Shown here piece by piece: positions 42,233 to 52,304 of a stretch of DNA of 64,000 bases; the stretch's first letter is position 1, and the number at the start of each line of letters is the position of its first letter. A program made the position numbers and the translations under genes. Below the pieces are notes generated by a model. That model was not told the origin of the DNA. It made no database searches and was given only the letters and a program-made list of their open reading frames with translations. This DNA comes from Bacillota bacterium (GTDB lineage Bacteria; Bacillota; Clostridia; Oscillospirales; Ruminococcaceae): assembly GCA_023457355.1 (NCBI GenBank), contig JAEWLW010000034.1, positions 12,355 to 76,354 of the forward strand. The letters are read 5' to 3'.

Positions 42233-44214
42233 CAGCGCGTCAGCTGCGGCATCTCGCCGGAGTGGTAGGCCTCAAGCAGCAGCGAAAGGGTGTCGATCTG
42301 ACTGCGCAGTTCCGCGCCAATGTCGGTATCGGCCACCAGCTTGCGGCGTGTCGCCACCTCCAGAATATCCGTCTTAGATAAGATATCGGTGTTTTGCTGC
42401 ACCGCTTCGGAAATGCCCTTAAACGGCCCGTGCGACACCAGACGCAGCCCATAGGAGTTATAGATAAGCGTATAGCCTGCGATGCCGGTGGTCTTTTGAT
42501 ACGCCTTGCAGAAACCGCCGTCGATGGTCAGCAACCTGCCGCCGCATTTAATCGGGCTTTCGCCATCCTTGGACTTCACCGGAATATGCCCGTTGATAAT
42601 GTGCGATTCCGCCGGGTCCAGCCCGAATTCCTCAAAGACGCCGGCGATAACCTTAGGGTCATTCATGTGGTGGTAGTAATAATTCTTAGGCTCTTCGTGC
42701 GAGGCTTTGTCCTCCACCAGCATGCGTTCAAAGGTTGTCATGCGGGTTCGGCCAAATATGGGCGAGTTTTTGCCGCACCACAGCCACCACATGAAATCCT
42801 CGCCGTCGCGCTTCTCTCTGGTGCCGCGAACGCCAAAATAGCCCTCTCGAACTTTATGTTCGCAAAAATCAAACAGCCGCTTACCCCACAGGCGCTTACC
42901 GTCAAACTCAAACCGTTCAAACGAGCCGTCGCGGTTGAGCGGCACGCACCCGTGGAACAGCAGATTGGAGTTGCAGCAGCGGTAAAAGCTGCCGTGCTCG
43001 AACAGGAAACGCATATGCGTCTGAAGCTTGTCGCTGCGGATGAAAGATTCTTTCAGCGAAGCCATCAGCTGGCGTTCCTCCTCGGTCAGCTCATACGGCG
43101 ACTCGGGGTTGATGGTGGGGAAATCGGTGTCGCGCAGCGGATAAGTCTGGCCTGCAATGGTCACCGTTCCTTCGGAAAAGTTGATCTTATCCAGCATCAT
43201 GCGCGCATCCATATCATATTCGGGATGCCGCGCGATAATCTGTCCTTCCAGCTTCAGCTGCATAACGGCGGCGGCCTTGCGCAGCTTTGCCACCAGCTCA
43301 ACATCGTTCAAACCTATTTTGCCCTGCTCCAGCACCTTGGGTTTAAATGCCATTGAATCGCCGTAGGTTTTTTCGGCAAAGGTGGTCAGCGCACGCAGGC
43401 TGATGCCGTAACCGTTTTCAAGCGTATCCACATTTGCATAGGACAGCGAAACGTTGAGCACATTGGCGATGCAGGCTTCATTGCCTGCCGCGGCCGCCAT
43501 CCAAAGCATATCGTGGTTGCCCCAGACAATATCCACCGCGTGATGCTTTATCAAAAGCTGCATGATATCTTCGGCACCCGGGCCACGGTCATAAATGTCG
43601 CCGATGATGTGCAGCTGGTCGACCGCCAGGCGCTTAATCAGGCTGGAAAGCGCAACAATAAACGCATCCGCCCTGCCCACATCCACAATGGTGGCAAAAA
43701 TTCGCCCGTAGTAATTCTCTTTGTTTTTTTCGTAGTGATCCGCATGCAGCAGCTCGTCGATGATATAGGCAAAATCGGCCGGCAGCGCTTTGCGCACCTT
43801 GGAACGGGTGTATTTTGAAGCCACCACCCGGCAAATATCAATGAGCTTAACCAGCGTATCATGGTACCATTCGTCAAGGTCGTTCTGATGTTCAACTTTA
43901 AGCAGCTCCAACTTGTACTGCGGATAATAAATAAGTGTCGCCAGCTTGGAGCATTCTTCTTCGGTGCTGTTCTCGCTGTAAAGCTCGTCAATTTTATCGC
44001 GGATAACACCGGAGGCGTTGTTGAGGATGTGTGCAACCGCCTCATATTCGCCATGCAGGTCGCTGATAAAGTGTTCGGTTCCTTTGGGAAGATCTAAAAT
44101 GGCCTCCAAATTGATAATTTCGGTGCAAACCGATTGAATATTTGGAAACTGCTTGGATAGTAAACGTAAAAACGCCATATTGTCGTTGATAGGGTCGCTC
44201 TTTTCCTGCTGCAT
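42232..44214 (-). CDS. fbp: Fructose-1,6-bisphosphatase class III
   Basis: 660 aa gluconeogenic phosphatase of the Firmicute-specific class III (metallophosphatase fold). Motifs: FISDLHGEYEAVAHIL, HIIGDIYDRGPGAEDIMQLL, DIVWGNHDMLWMAAAAGN, and ESHIINGHIPVKSKDGESPIKCGGRLLTIDGGFCKAYQ. Chosen ATG is 7 nt after GGGAGG; another ATG two codons earlier is too close. Followed by the overlapping TraX-like gene. Confidence 0.97.
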   Translation of the reverse strand: MQQEKSDPINDNMAFLRLLSKQFPNIQSVCTEIINLEAILDLPKGTEHFISDLHGEYEAVAHILNNASGVIRDKIDELYSENSTEEECSKLATLIYYPQYKLELLKVEHQNDLDEWYHDTLVKLIDICRVVASKYTRSKVRKALPADFAYIIDELLHADHYEKNKENYYGRIFATIVDVGRADAFIVALSSLIKRLAVDQLHIIGDIYDRGPGAEDIMQLLIKHHAVDIVWGNHDMLWMAAAAGNEACIANVLNVSLSYANVDTLENGYGISLRALTTFAEKTYGDSMAFKPKVLEQGKIGLNDVELVAKLRKAAAVMQLKLEGQIIARHPEYDMDARMMLDKINFSEGTVTIAGQTYPLRDTDFPTINPESPYELTEEERQLMASLKESFIRSDKLQTHMRFLFEHGSFYRCCNSNLLFHGCVPLNRDGSFERFEFDGKRLWGKRLFDFCEHKVREGYFGVRGTREKRDGEDFMWWLWCGKNSPIFGRTRMTTFERMLVEDKASHEEPKNYYYHHMNDPKVIAGVFEEFGLDPAESHIINGHIPVKSKDGESPIKCGGRLLTIDGGFCKAYQKTTGIAGYTLIYNSYGLRLVSHGPFKGISEAVQQNTDILSKTDILEVATRRKLVADTDIGAELRSQIDTLSLLLEAYHSGEMPQLTR

Positions 44215-44534
44215 CGTCATTCCTCCCGTAAATGGCTCTAAACCTAAAGCTTATATGCGTGACTTTGGGCGTGCATTCAGTTCTATGATAATGATATCCG
44301 AATCGCAAAGCGCGCAGTGTCAAATCTCGCCCGGCAAAGTCATTACTCTGCCCAGCGGTGAAAAGTCGGCATCTTCCATTACAGAAAATGCCATGTATTT
44401 ATTATAACATAATTATTTTGGGATGAAGCAAAAATTACAGCACAAAAAAGCCCTGCGTCAACAGAAGGGCTTTAGAGATATTAGGCAATAAAACGCCCTT
44501 TGTTGTGGAAATGAATTCCGCATGGTCTGCGACT
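44215..44534. other. Gap with fbp promoter region and bidirectional terminator
   Basis: AAAGCCCT (44447-44454) pairs with AGGGCTTT (44466-44473). Read leftward it ends in TTTTTT, but it lies downstream of the lipoprotein gene pair and serves as their terminator. A TATAAT near 44400 is a possible fbp -10 without a clear -35. No gene seen. Confidence 0.6.
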
Positions 44535-45941
44535 TTAGCGGGTGTGCAAAGCTTCCCCGGGCTCAGTCATATAGCGCACCCGCACCGGCTCCTCATCCCG
44601 CCAGAAAAGATCCGCCGTGCCATCGCCGTTCAGCGCGATCTCACATTGCACCGGCCAGTTGTGACGAAAGGGCGGAATACGGCAATCCGTTTCTATAGCG
44701 GCGGTCTGCTGAAGGTCAGCGTCAAAAACCGCCAGTGTCACCGGCAGCGGCGTATCCCACTCCTGCGTGTAATCGCGCACGGCGGCCAACAGCAACTGGT
44801 TTTCGCGGTCGACAACCATACCGATAACGAGCCGTTCGGGGTGTGTATAGCCGTGGTCATCGATAACGCTGCCAACGTCAAGAATCGGACGCCCCACAGG
44901 CTCTGTGCCGGTAATGTCAAACGCTTTGAGCGAGACGGCTTCATTGAGCACAACCGTGTCGTTGTCAAAAAAGTCCGCACCGTAGAGCACCGAGCAAAAA
45001 TCCAAAAAAGTGGTTCCGCCGCGCCCTTTCAGCACAATATCCCGCCAGAAGGCATCGCCGGCGCCGCCGCTGTCGGCATCATACAGCAAAACGGCACCGC
45101 TTGGGCTGGTGGCCAGAATATCTTCGAGCATTTCGTCGGTATAGCGGCGGGCGCAGGTGTAACTACGGGTGTTAAAGTCCAGCGCATAGGTCAGCTTTGT
45201 GTTGGAAATCGTCGCGGTTTTAGCCGCTGCATCTATTGAGGCGGTCGCCACATAGGTGATGCCCTCGCGGTCGGTGTATTCCGGATGTGCAAGAAAATCC
45301 AGCGCCATCTTAAAATTATCGTCGAACCCCGGCACTGTCATTTCAAACACCGTGCCGTCAGCCGTCTTGAGACGATAGCGCATACCGCTACTGCCTGCCT
45401 GATCACTGTATTCGCCGGAATAGGAGAGCACCGTACCATCTTGCCGCACGATTTCCTCATACTGCCATTGACTGACCACCCCGATGGCCCTGTCGATGCC
45501 GCGATAAGAGTCCCCTCCCATATCCAAATAGAGCTTATCGCGCGTCATCCGCATCCCGTTTGGCGTTACATTCCCTTTTTTAAGCTGATCATAAACGCCG
45601 GTATAGGCTGTCAGCTCATGGCCGCCCTGCGCGTTAAAAATCTGTGCCATTAAAAAGCGATACTGTTTTGTATCCTCGTCATACCACGGGCGCTGCTCTT
45701 CATACAGCACCGCAAAGCCCGCCTCCCCCGCTGCGGTTTCTATAATATAGTATTCGCACGCGGGCACCTGCCAATGCAGCTGTGTTTCACCGCAATAAAG
45801 CGACGGCTCGGCCGGTGCTTCGCCGCTCACGCATAGCGGTGCGTCAGACCGCGCTGCACCCGGCTGGACAATTGTCCCGCAGGCACAGCAAAGCGTCAGC
45901 ACAGCGGTCAGCAGCATCCACTTTATCCGCTTAAAGTTCAT
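44535..45941 (-). CDS. Putative lipoprotein, paralogue of the adjacent upstream gene
   Basis: 468 aa. Signal peptide MNFKRIKWMLLTAVLTLCCAC with lipobox in LCCAC. A large soluble domain with repeated strand-loop motifs follows. It shares RYTDEMLEDILATSPSGAVLLYDAD, RLVIGMVVDRENQLLLAA and NGDGTADLFWRDEEPVRVRY with the neighbour, in the same order. No family recognised. Alternating strand pattern and YDADSGG/SPSG turns suggest a beta-propeller-like fold (inference). Start overlaps the upstream stop as ATGA. Confidence 0.82.
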   Translation of the reverse strand: MNFKRIKWMLLTAVLTLCCACGTIVQPGAARSDAPLCVSGEAPAEPSLYCGETQLHWQVPACEYYIIETAAGEAGFAVLYEEQRPWYDEDTKQYRFLMAQIFNAQGGHELTAYTGVYDQLKKGNVTPNGMRMTRDKLYLDMGGDSYRGIDRAIGVVSQWQYEEIVRQDGTVLSYSGEYSDQAGSSGMRYRLKTADGTVFEMTVPGFDDNFKMALDFLAHPEYTDREGITYVATASIDAAAKTATISNTKLTYALDFNTRSYTCARRYTDEMLEDILATSPSGAVLLYDADSGGAGDAFWRDIVLKGRGGTTFLDFCSVLYGADFFDNDTVVLNEAVSLKAFDITGTEPVGRPILDVGSVIDDHGYTHPERLVIGMVVDRENQLLLAAVRDYTQEWDTPLPVTLAVFDADLQQTAAIETDCRIPPFRHNWPVQCEIALNGDGTADLFWRDEEPVRVRYMTEPGEALHTR

Positions 45942-47611
45942 AGTAGAATCTCCTGCGCCCCGGCTACTTCGGTTGATTCGGTTGCTTCGGTTGCTTCAGT
46001 TGATTCGGTTGCTTCAGTTGATTCGGTTGCTTCAGTTGATTCGGTTACTTCAGTTGATTCGGTTACTTCAGTTGATTCGGTTACTTGGGCCGTTGTGTCC
46101 GCCGCTTCAGGCTGATAGCGCACCCGCACCGGCGGTTCGTTTCGGCACGACAATTCGGCCGTACCGTCACCGTCTGGTTCAATTGACAGGATGTTGATCG
46201 CAAACTTCGCAAAAGCGCGCATTGTCATGCCGGTATCGCAATCCCACAGCGGCTCGCCCGCCCAGTCGAGCACCGTCAGCGTCACCGGCAACGCCTCGGT
46301 CTGCTGCGGCGTACCCTGCCAAAGAATGCCGGAACCGAAAGTGTAGGGGCGGTGCGCTACAAGCAGCAGCCGGTTTTTTTCATCCACCGCCGTGCCCACC
46401 ACAAGACGCTTGATACCGGTTTGGGATTTGTTATAAGGGTTTTGCTGTGTGCCGAAATCGAAGTCCGGTCCCGGCGAGAGCACCGCGCCGGTGGTGGTGT
46501 CAAAAAAGCGCAGCGCACCATAGGTGTTGGCGAAAATGCGGTCGCTGTCCAGAAAATACAGCTGATCCAACTCATAGCCCGCATATAAAAACACGATGCC
46601 CCCCGGTCCGCGCACAACGTAGTCACAACCGCCGGGCGATTCGAAATAGCTGCGCGCGTCGGCGGTGTAAAGGCAGCGCGTGCCATCGGGCGAGACGGCA
46701 ACCTGTTTATCCAGCATCGCCTCGGTATAGCGGCGAATAACGCTGTAAGAAGGACTCTCTCCGGCAAAATCCAGGCGGCAGGTGATTTTCCCGTTTGAGA
46801 GCTGCGCCGTTTTCGCCTGCGCGTCGAGCGACACATCCAGAAGATATAATGGGTTCTGCTGGTCGTTGAGCCAGTCCTCTCCGTCTATCCCGTGGGCCGT
46901 GTTGTAAAGCGCATTTAAAAAGGAAGCGTCCGCCACCGGCACCGCCTGCTCAGTGACGGCGCCCTCCGTTTGGGCCAGCCGAAACTTCAGCACATCCCTG
47001 CCGCGCGCAGAATCATATTCCGCTGTGTATTGCAGCTGCGTCTCCCCGTCGGCCGCCAGCTCGTTAAACAGGTGATAACCATAGAGGTTATGGTTTGGGT
47101 TTTCCCCCAGCGCCTGCTCGCCCTGTTCAGTCAGCGCCAATATAAAGCATCCTGCCTCGGTTTGTCCGACTTCATTTTCCCGCCAGATTTCGAAAGTGAT
47201 GCTGTCGGTATGCGCCGACAGGCGCAACAGTGGTTCCGTTATTTTAATGGCGTTATGCCACTGTGAATCCACTGTTTTAAGGTAATTGCCCCCGGCGGTG
47301 AAAAGTTGCGTGGAAATATTATAAAACACGTCGTCACGGCTGTATATTTTATTGAAGGAATCGGGCATTTCCTGCTGGTAAATCACCGCATGGCCTTCTC
47401 TAAAATCTGTGACGCCCAGAATATCATAAGCCTGGTCAGGTGGGATAAAATTCAGCCCTATACCGTTATGCTCAAGCGGTGTCAATCGGCTGTCCATCGA
47501 TGATGCGGTGTCCGGTGGCGGATCATTGCCTGGCTGAACCGTCGGCTGCCCCCCGGTACAAGCGCATAAGACCAACAGTATTACCCCCAAAAAAGCCCCT
47601 CTCTGTTTCAT
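45938..47611 (-). CDS. Putative lipoprotein with C-terminal TESTE(V/A) repeats
   Basis: 557 aa. Signal peptide MKQRGAFLGVILLVLCAC with lipobox LCAC and a Pro/Asp linker. The same large domain as the downstream gene (RYTEAMLDKQVAVSPDGTRCLYTAD, RLVVGTAVDEKNRLLLVA, DGDGTAELSCRNEPPVRVRY). The C-terminus carries six TESTE(V/A) hexapeptide units plus a shortened one (TEA), absent from the paralogue. First gene of the pair; AGGGAGGG is upstream. Confidence 0.82.
   Translation of the reverse strand: MKQRGAFLGVILLVLCACTGGQPTVQPGNDPPPDTASSMDSRLTPLEHNGIGLNFIPPDQAYDILGVTDFREGHAVIYQQEMPDSFNKIYSRDDVFYNISTQLFTAGGNYLKTVDSQWHNAIKITEPLLRLSAHTDSITFEIWRENEVGQTEAGCFILALTEQGEQALGENPNHNLYGYHLFNELAADGETQLQYTAEYDSARGRDVLKFRLAQTEGAVTEQAVPVADASFLNALYNTAHGIDGEDWLNDQQNPLYLLDVSLDAQAKTAQLSNGKITCRLDFAGESPSYSVIRRYTEAMLDKQVAVSPDGTRCLYTADARSYFESPGGCDYVVRGPGGIVFLYAGYELDQLYFLDSDRIFANTYGALRFFDTTTGAVLSPGPDFDFGTQQNPYNKSQTGIKRLVVGTAVDEKNRLLLVAHRPYTFGSGILWQGTPQQTEALPVTLTVLDWAGEPLWDCDTGMTMRAFAKFAINILSIEPDGDGTAELSCRNEPPVRVRYQPEAADTTAQVTESTEVTESTEVTESTEATESTEATESTEATEATESTEVAGAQEILL
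45966..46085 (-). repeat. 18-bp coding tandem repeat (TESTE units)
   Basis: About six copies of an 18-bp unit (TTGATTCGGTTGCTTCAG and variants) encode hexapeptides TESTEV/TESTEA at the protein C-terminus. One shortened unit breaks the register by three codons without shifting the frame. Unit number is likely to vary by slippage. Confidence 0.9.
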
Positions 47612-47990
47612 AAAACCCCTCCCTCAGCCGCAGGCACCAAACGCCGGGCAGTATTTTTATGCCAAGGCGTTTTCTCCGCCCAGTGACAACCTTTTTATAG
47701 CCGATTCTCTTAAAAAAACGCGCCAGTATTTGCGGGGATATTTTTTGTGATGCAAGGCGGACGGCGAAGGCAGGCTGGCAAGCCTGACGAGGAGAAGAAC
47801 GCAGCAGCACGTAAAACAGACCGCAAAGACGGCGTGGATTTTGGCGTTAATCAACTATAAGCGCATTAAGCCAGTAATTTTATTAAAAGCGCTCACTTAT
47901 TCAGTGGCATTATTTTACCAAATTATTGCAAACAGCGGACATCTTTCTTAAGAAAAATGCCCGCTGTTTCAACAATTATTCAAAATTTGT
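47612..47990. other. Gap with degenerate repeat and cinA terminator
   Basis: 47740-47870 contains TTTTTTGTGATGCAAGGCGGAC, reminiscent of the family-1 core but too decayed to assign. AAACAGCGG (47930-47938) pairs with CCGCTGTTT (47961-47969) with further A/T pairing, giving the leftward terminator of cinA. No gene seen. Confidence 0.55.
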
Positions 47991-49250
47991 TCAAATATAT
48001 TTCTTTGCTGCGCGAAGTGTCATATCGAAAGCGTGGGACGAGGACATATAGCGGATATTTTCACGGTCGTCGGCCCGTCCGCGCGCCAGATTTAATTCGC
48101 GAACTTCTTCGCCGCTGTCGCTAACCACCGCCACGTAGACCCGGCCAACCGGCGCCCTGTCGGTTCCGCCTGCGGGGCCCGCCACACCGGTGGTGGAAAC
48201 CGCAATGCTGGCCCCAGTCAGTTTTCGGATACCGTATGCCATTTCCAGTGCGCATTCCCGCGAGACGGCACCATGCGTGTTCAGTGTGTTTTCACTGACG
48301 CCCAGCGCCGCCTGCTTCAGCGCATTGGAATAGGCCACCACGCCGCCTAAAAACATGGCGGAGGCCCCGGGAACATCGACAATGCGCTGTGCCACCAGAC
48401 CGCCGGTGCAGCTCTCGGCACAGGCAAAGGTCAGTTTATTGCAAGCGAGTACATCGACGACAGCCTCGTTGATTGTATGGTAGTCAAATCCGTAAATATC
48501 ATCGGGATAAATCGCCATAATTTCCTGAACCACCGGATCAATCAGCTTGCGGGCTTCCGTTTCACTGGCGGCTCTGGCGGTCACACGCAGCTGGCACTCG
48601 GCGGTTTTTGCATAAGGCGCAATTGTAGGGTTCGTTGCCTGAACCAACATATCTTTCAGCCTTGCCTCCAGCGCCGACTCCCCCACGCCAAAAAAGTTGA
48701 TGGTGCGCGACACCAGCACGCCATCTCCGCCAAAACGGCTTTGCAGATAATCGGTGACCGGCCCGTCAAACATGGGCCGCATTTCGCGGGGCGGCCCGGG
48801 CATCATAACCGCTACCTTGCCGCCCTCCCCCTCAATAATACAACCCGGGGCGGTGCCGTTTGGGTTGGGCAGGATGATGCAGCCTTCGGGCATCATCGCC
48901 TGTTTGCGGTTATTGTCGGTCATTTCACGGCCTGTGCGGTTAAAGGAACGCTCAATCGTTTCTAAGCTCGCTGCATCCATGACCAGCTTGCGGTTAAAAT
49001 GCGCGGCCACCGTTTCTTTGGTCAGGTCGTCATAGGTGGGACCCAACCCACCGGTCAGCAGCACAATGTCGCTGCGTGAAAACGCATCCTTCAGGCATTC
49101 CCGCAGGCGGTCGGGATTGTCCCCCACCACCTCATGGTGGTAAACATTAATTCCCAGATGCGCCAAACCGCGCGCAATATCGGCGGCGTTGGTATTGACC
49201 ACATCGCCGAGCAACAGCTCGGTTCCCACGCAGATAATTTCCGAATTCAT
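47991..49250 (-). CDS. cinA: CinA: nicotinamide-nucleotide amidohydrolase / ADP-ribose pyrophosphatase-like protein
   Basis: 419 aa. N-terminal MoeA-like COG1058 domain (about 1-170; VGTELLLGDVVNTNAADIARGL, LTGGLGPTYDDLTKETVA, MPGPPREMRPMF) and C-terminal NMN deamidase domain (about 255-419; TFACAESCTGGLVAQRIVDVPGAS, VSTTGVAGPAGGTDRAPVGRVYVAV). It recycles pyridine nucleotides and is competence/damage-inducible in relatives. AAAGGAG precedes the ATG. Confidence 0.96.
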   Translation of the reverse strand: MNSEIICVGTELLLGDVVNTNAADIARGLAHLGINVYHHEVVGDNPDRLRECLKDAFSRSDIVLLTGGLGPTYDDLTKETVAAHFNRKLVMDAASLETIERSFNRTGREMTDNNRKQAMMPEGCIILPNPNGTAPGCIIEGEGGKVAVMMPGPPREMRPMFDGPVTDYLQSRFGGDGVLVSRTINFFGVGESALEARLKDMLVQATNPTIAPYAKTAECQLRVTARAASETEARKLIDPVVQEIMAIYPDDIYGFDYHTINEAVVDVLACNKLTFACAESCTGGLVAQRIVDVPGASAMFLGGVVAYSNALKQAALGVSENTLNTHGAVSRECALEMAYGIRKLTGASIAVSTTGVAGPAGGTDRAPVGRVYVAVVSDSGEEVRELNLARGRADDRENIRYMSSSHAFDMTLRAAKKYI

Positions 49251-49549
49251 TTGTCACTTCTCCTTTTTTACAGGTCTGCCACATGGTTACAAAGCGAATC
49301 TCCGATAAAACAGCAGCATATTGTGCGATTTTTTCCTTGAGAGGGCTGACACCCGCCAAAGACGATGACGACGGATGGCGGCCCTTCAGTACGTCTGCCG
49401 TTTTATGGGACGTTCGCATAAAAGATTGGAATGATGCCCGGATGTTTACGCAGGCCTGCCCTGGCTATTATATCCGTAAAAGCACTTTAATGCATAGTAT
49501 ATCACCGGAAATGGCGCAATACAATTTTGAGTTTGTTAAATTACCATGA

Positions 49550-49590
49550 AAAAGGGCGCTTTTGCCATCAGAGACAAAAGCGCCCTTTTT
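49550..49590. terminator. Bidirectional terminator at the end of the chemoreceptor gene
   Basis: AAAAGGGCGCTTTTG pairs with CAAAAGCGCCCTTTT around a 10-nt loop, with T-runs on both strands. The preceding 49251-49549 has no convincing gene: an 88-codon ORF ending at 49549 has no SD. Confidence 0.88.
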
Positions 49591-49602
49591 TACAACGCGT
49601 TA

Positions 49603-51675
49603 TCAGTATTTGGCGTCGTCATTAAAAATCGGCTCATCCTGTTGCAGAACCTGCGGCGCTGCTGCTTCGTACCCGGACGCCGTTACGGAATCATCCGCAC
49701 TCGAATCGGCACCCCGCAATTTAAACCCGCCAACAAGGTCTTTAAGCATCTGCGCCTGACCTGAAAGCTCTTCAGAAGCGGCTGCACTTTGCTGCGCAGT
49801 GGCCGAGTTGGTTTGTGTAACCACCGAGATCTGCTCAATGCCCTGGGTGATCTGCACCACCTGTAAAGCCTGATTTTCAGACACCGCCGCAATGGCCTGC
49901 ACCTTTTGGCTGGCGCTGGCAGCCTGCTCCACCACCTGGCTGAGCGATTTGGCCGTCTCGCCTGCAATTTTAGTGCCCTTTTCTACGGCGGCGATGGCGC
50001 TTTCGATCAATGCTGTTGTGCTTTTGGCAGCCTCTGCACTCTTGCCGGCCAGATTGCGCACCTCGTCGGCCACGACGGCAAAGCCCTTGCCGGCTTCACC
50101 CGCACGCGCGGCCTCAACCGCAGCGTTGAGTGCCAAAATATTGGTCTGGAAAGCAATATCGTCTATGGTCTTGATGATCTTGCCGATCTCATTGGAGGCC
50201 TCTGCAATTTCATTCATGGCCGATATCATATGGGCCATCTGCTCATTGCTCTGGTAGACGCCGTTGCCGGACTGCTCGGAAAGCCTGCCCGCCTCACGCG
50301 CGTGCTGGGCGCTCTCTTTGATTTGTGCCGAGATGGATTCCACCGTTGCCGAAAGCTGCTCAATGGCTGCGGCCTGTTCGGTTGCCCCCTGGCTAAGTGC
50401 CTGTGCACCGGCAGAGACCTGATCGGATCCGCTGGCCACCTCGTTAGAGGCGATATTGATCTGTGAAAGCGTGCTGTTGAGCGAATTCATGATGCTGACC
50501 ATAACCTCTTTGATCTGCGCAAGGTCGCCGGGGAAATCAGCCTCGGACCTCAGTGTCAGATCGCCGTCCGCTATTGCGCCCAAAACCCGCTTGATATCAT
50601 TGATAATAGCCCGCTGCGTCAGCGTAATGCGCTCGGTGGCCGCCGCAAGCTTGCTGGTTTCGTCACGTGTGGCAACAGCCGACACATCAGCGTGCAGGTC
50701 GCCCTCAGCCAAACTGACCAAACGGTTTGTGCACAGCATGACGGGGTCGGCAATTTTTTTGGATACTCTTCCGGCGATGCTGATCGACACAATCAGAAAC
50801 AGGACCAGCAGGATCAGCGTCGCCGCGGCAGCCTTCAAAGCGTCTTTGATAAAGTCCATCGCTGGAGCATAGATCGCCATACTCCAGCCGTTGGTACCGG
50901 GCACCGGTGCATAGGTGATATAGCGCATTGCGCCATTCCACGTACAGGCAGTAAAGCCGGTTTCGCCGGTTTGCATCGTCGCATGAATTTGGGCGAGCTT
51001 TGTCAGCGCAGCATTGCCTTCTGCCTCAGCTGCGATATTCCCGCCTGTCTCCATGTCATCCCCTTCAACATGCGCAACCGTAAAGCCATCCTTATCAATC
51101 ATATAGGCGCCGCTGTTGTCGCTGACGCGGATGGATGCCATGATATCGTTCAAAAATGTTTCAGGCGGCACAAAATAGACCACGCCAACCACGCTTGTTC
51201 CGGGAATACCCTCCTTCCAAAGAGGTGCGGCAACCAAAATGGTTCTTTCGCGGGTTGTCTCGTCAACCGACGGCTCGGAGACATAGGTTTCGCCGGCCAT
51301 AACCGTTTTAAAATAGGTTTCGTTGCTGTAGTCCTTACCGTCAAACACGCCAAGGCCTGTATCGCTGATAATGTTCCCCTTGGTGAAACCGTGCAATGCG
51401 GCGCGCTGTAAAATAATAGCCAGCTTGTCCGATACCAGCGTAGCGGGGTTGGCCAGCCGCGGCGTGCACCCCACCTCAATGGCGATGCTCTGATATTTTT
51501 GCAGCTCGTAGGAAACGCGCTCGGCAGCCAAAACGGTCGTCTCCTGCATTGTTCTGCGGATCAGGCTCTGCGTGCCACTGTAATTGAGCGCTACAGCCGT
51601 CCCGCCCACTGCCATGAGCGAAAGGCACACCAACAGGATGATTGCGGTCATAATTTTAGATTTGATGCTTTTCAT
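49603..51675 (-). CDS. Methyl-accepting chemotaxis protein (dCache sensor)
   Basis: 690 aa. TM1 (about 8-30), extracytoplasmic dCache domain (about 40-280; GKDYSNETYFKTVMAGETYVSEPSVDE), TM2 (about 285-310), HAMP (about 312-365), then the signalling domain with hairpin tip EIGKIIKTIDDIAFQTNILALNAAVEAARAGEAGKGFAVVADEVRNLA (in pieces). It sends ligand information to CheA and flagella. No chemotaxis genes adjoin. The ligand may be an amino or organic acid (dCache family). Confidence 0.95.
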   Translation of the reverse strand: MKSIKSKIMTAIILLVCLSLMAVGGTAVALNYSGTQSLIRRTMQETTVLAAERVSYELQKYQSIAIEVGCTPRLANPATLVSDKLAIILQRAALHGFTKGNIISDTGLGVFDGKDYSNETYFKTVMAGETYVSEPSVDETTRERTILVAAPLWKEGIPGTSVVGVVYFVPPETFLNDIMASIRVSDNSGAYMIDKDGFTVAHVEGDDMETGGNIAAEAEGNAALTKLAQIHATMQTGETGFTACTWNGAMRYITYAPVPGTNGWSMAIYAPAMDFIKDALKAAAATLILLVLFLIVSISIAGRVSKKIADPVMLCTNRLVSLAEGDLHADVSAVATRDETSKLAAATERITLTQRAIINDIKRVLGAIADGDLTLRSEADFPGDLAQIKEVMVSIMNSLNSTLSQINIASNEVASGSDQVSAGAQALSQGATEQAAAIEQLSATVESISAQIKESAQHAREAGRLSEQSGNGVYQSNEQMAHMISAMNEIAEASNEIGKIIKTIDDIAFQTNILALNAAVEAARAGEAGKGFAVVADEVRNLAGKSAEAAKSTTALIESAIAAVEKGTKIAGETAKSLSQVVEQAASASQKVQAIAAVSENQALQVVQITQGIEQISVVTQTNSATAQQSAAASEELSGQAQMLKDLVGGFKLRGADSSADDSVTASGYEAAAPQVLQQDEPIFNDDAKY

Positions 51676-52304
51676 AATTCCCCCCGTTCTTTTTAAAGCG
51701 GATTAAACCGGCTGTGGCTATGCTATTTCAGCAATCCGGTCGACTGTTCCGGACGTAAGCCATCCCCCCATAAAACGCGCACCGGTTCCGCCTGATTGTC
51801 TTCGGGCCTTTCCTTGCCAAATATCTGGAAAGAATATAGACTGCCAATTCTATACCATCCCGATGATGGAATTTTAACACACTCATCATGATGATACAAT
51901 GTGCGATGCGTTTACAAACCATTTTTCATCATAAATGTATAAATTTCTGTGACTAAATAATACAAAATTTTGCAAATACACTTTCTGAAAATCAGAAATA
52001 TTCCTAATAACAAAGCTCGTTTCCAAGCCTTTAGCTAAGCGCCTATTAATTCGGGGCGCGCTGAACGGCGGGGGAATTCTGCGTCAAATAAGGCGGAAAG
52101 CAGGTCAGGCCGGTGGCATGTACGACTGTTTCGCAACGCAATTCGGCGCAAAATTTTCCGGAAAGCTGCGCACGGATTTAATCCGTGCTTACTCAGTGCA
52201 TCAAAGCGCATCGTTGGGCGGAAGCCGCCCAACGATGCGCTTTGTTTTTATACTTCAAAGTCTGATGCGCTTACCCCTGCAAATCGCACAGAGCATTTAA
52301 AGGC
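51676..52304. repeat. Gap with family-1b palindromic repeat and long perfect hairpin
   Basis: 52045-52184 (140 bp) aligns in inverted orientation with the element at 63849-63993 (shared ATTAATTC, GAATTNTG, AAGGC-AAAGCAG, GGCGCAAAATT, GGATTTAATCC). 52203-52243 is a 19-bp perfect stem AAAGCGCATCGTTGGGCGG with 3-nt loop and a TTGTTTTT tail on the plus strand; on the minus strand it follows the SLC13 gene. The TCATCATGATGA palindrome (51883-51894) lies in the chemoreceptor leader. No gene seen. Confidence 0.68.

Noticed and set aside
45966..46085. Tandem repeat considered as a CRISPR array
   Set aside because: 18-bp units without spacers, in frame inside a lipoprotein gene; no cas genes.
49283..49549. 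88-codon plus-strand ORF ending exactly at a strong terminator
   Set aside because: No SD and mixed composition. The terminator is explained by the leftward chemoreceptor gene. Kept as a weak possibility only.
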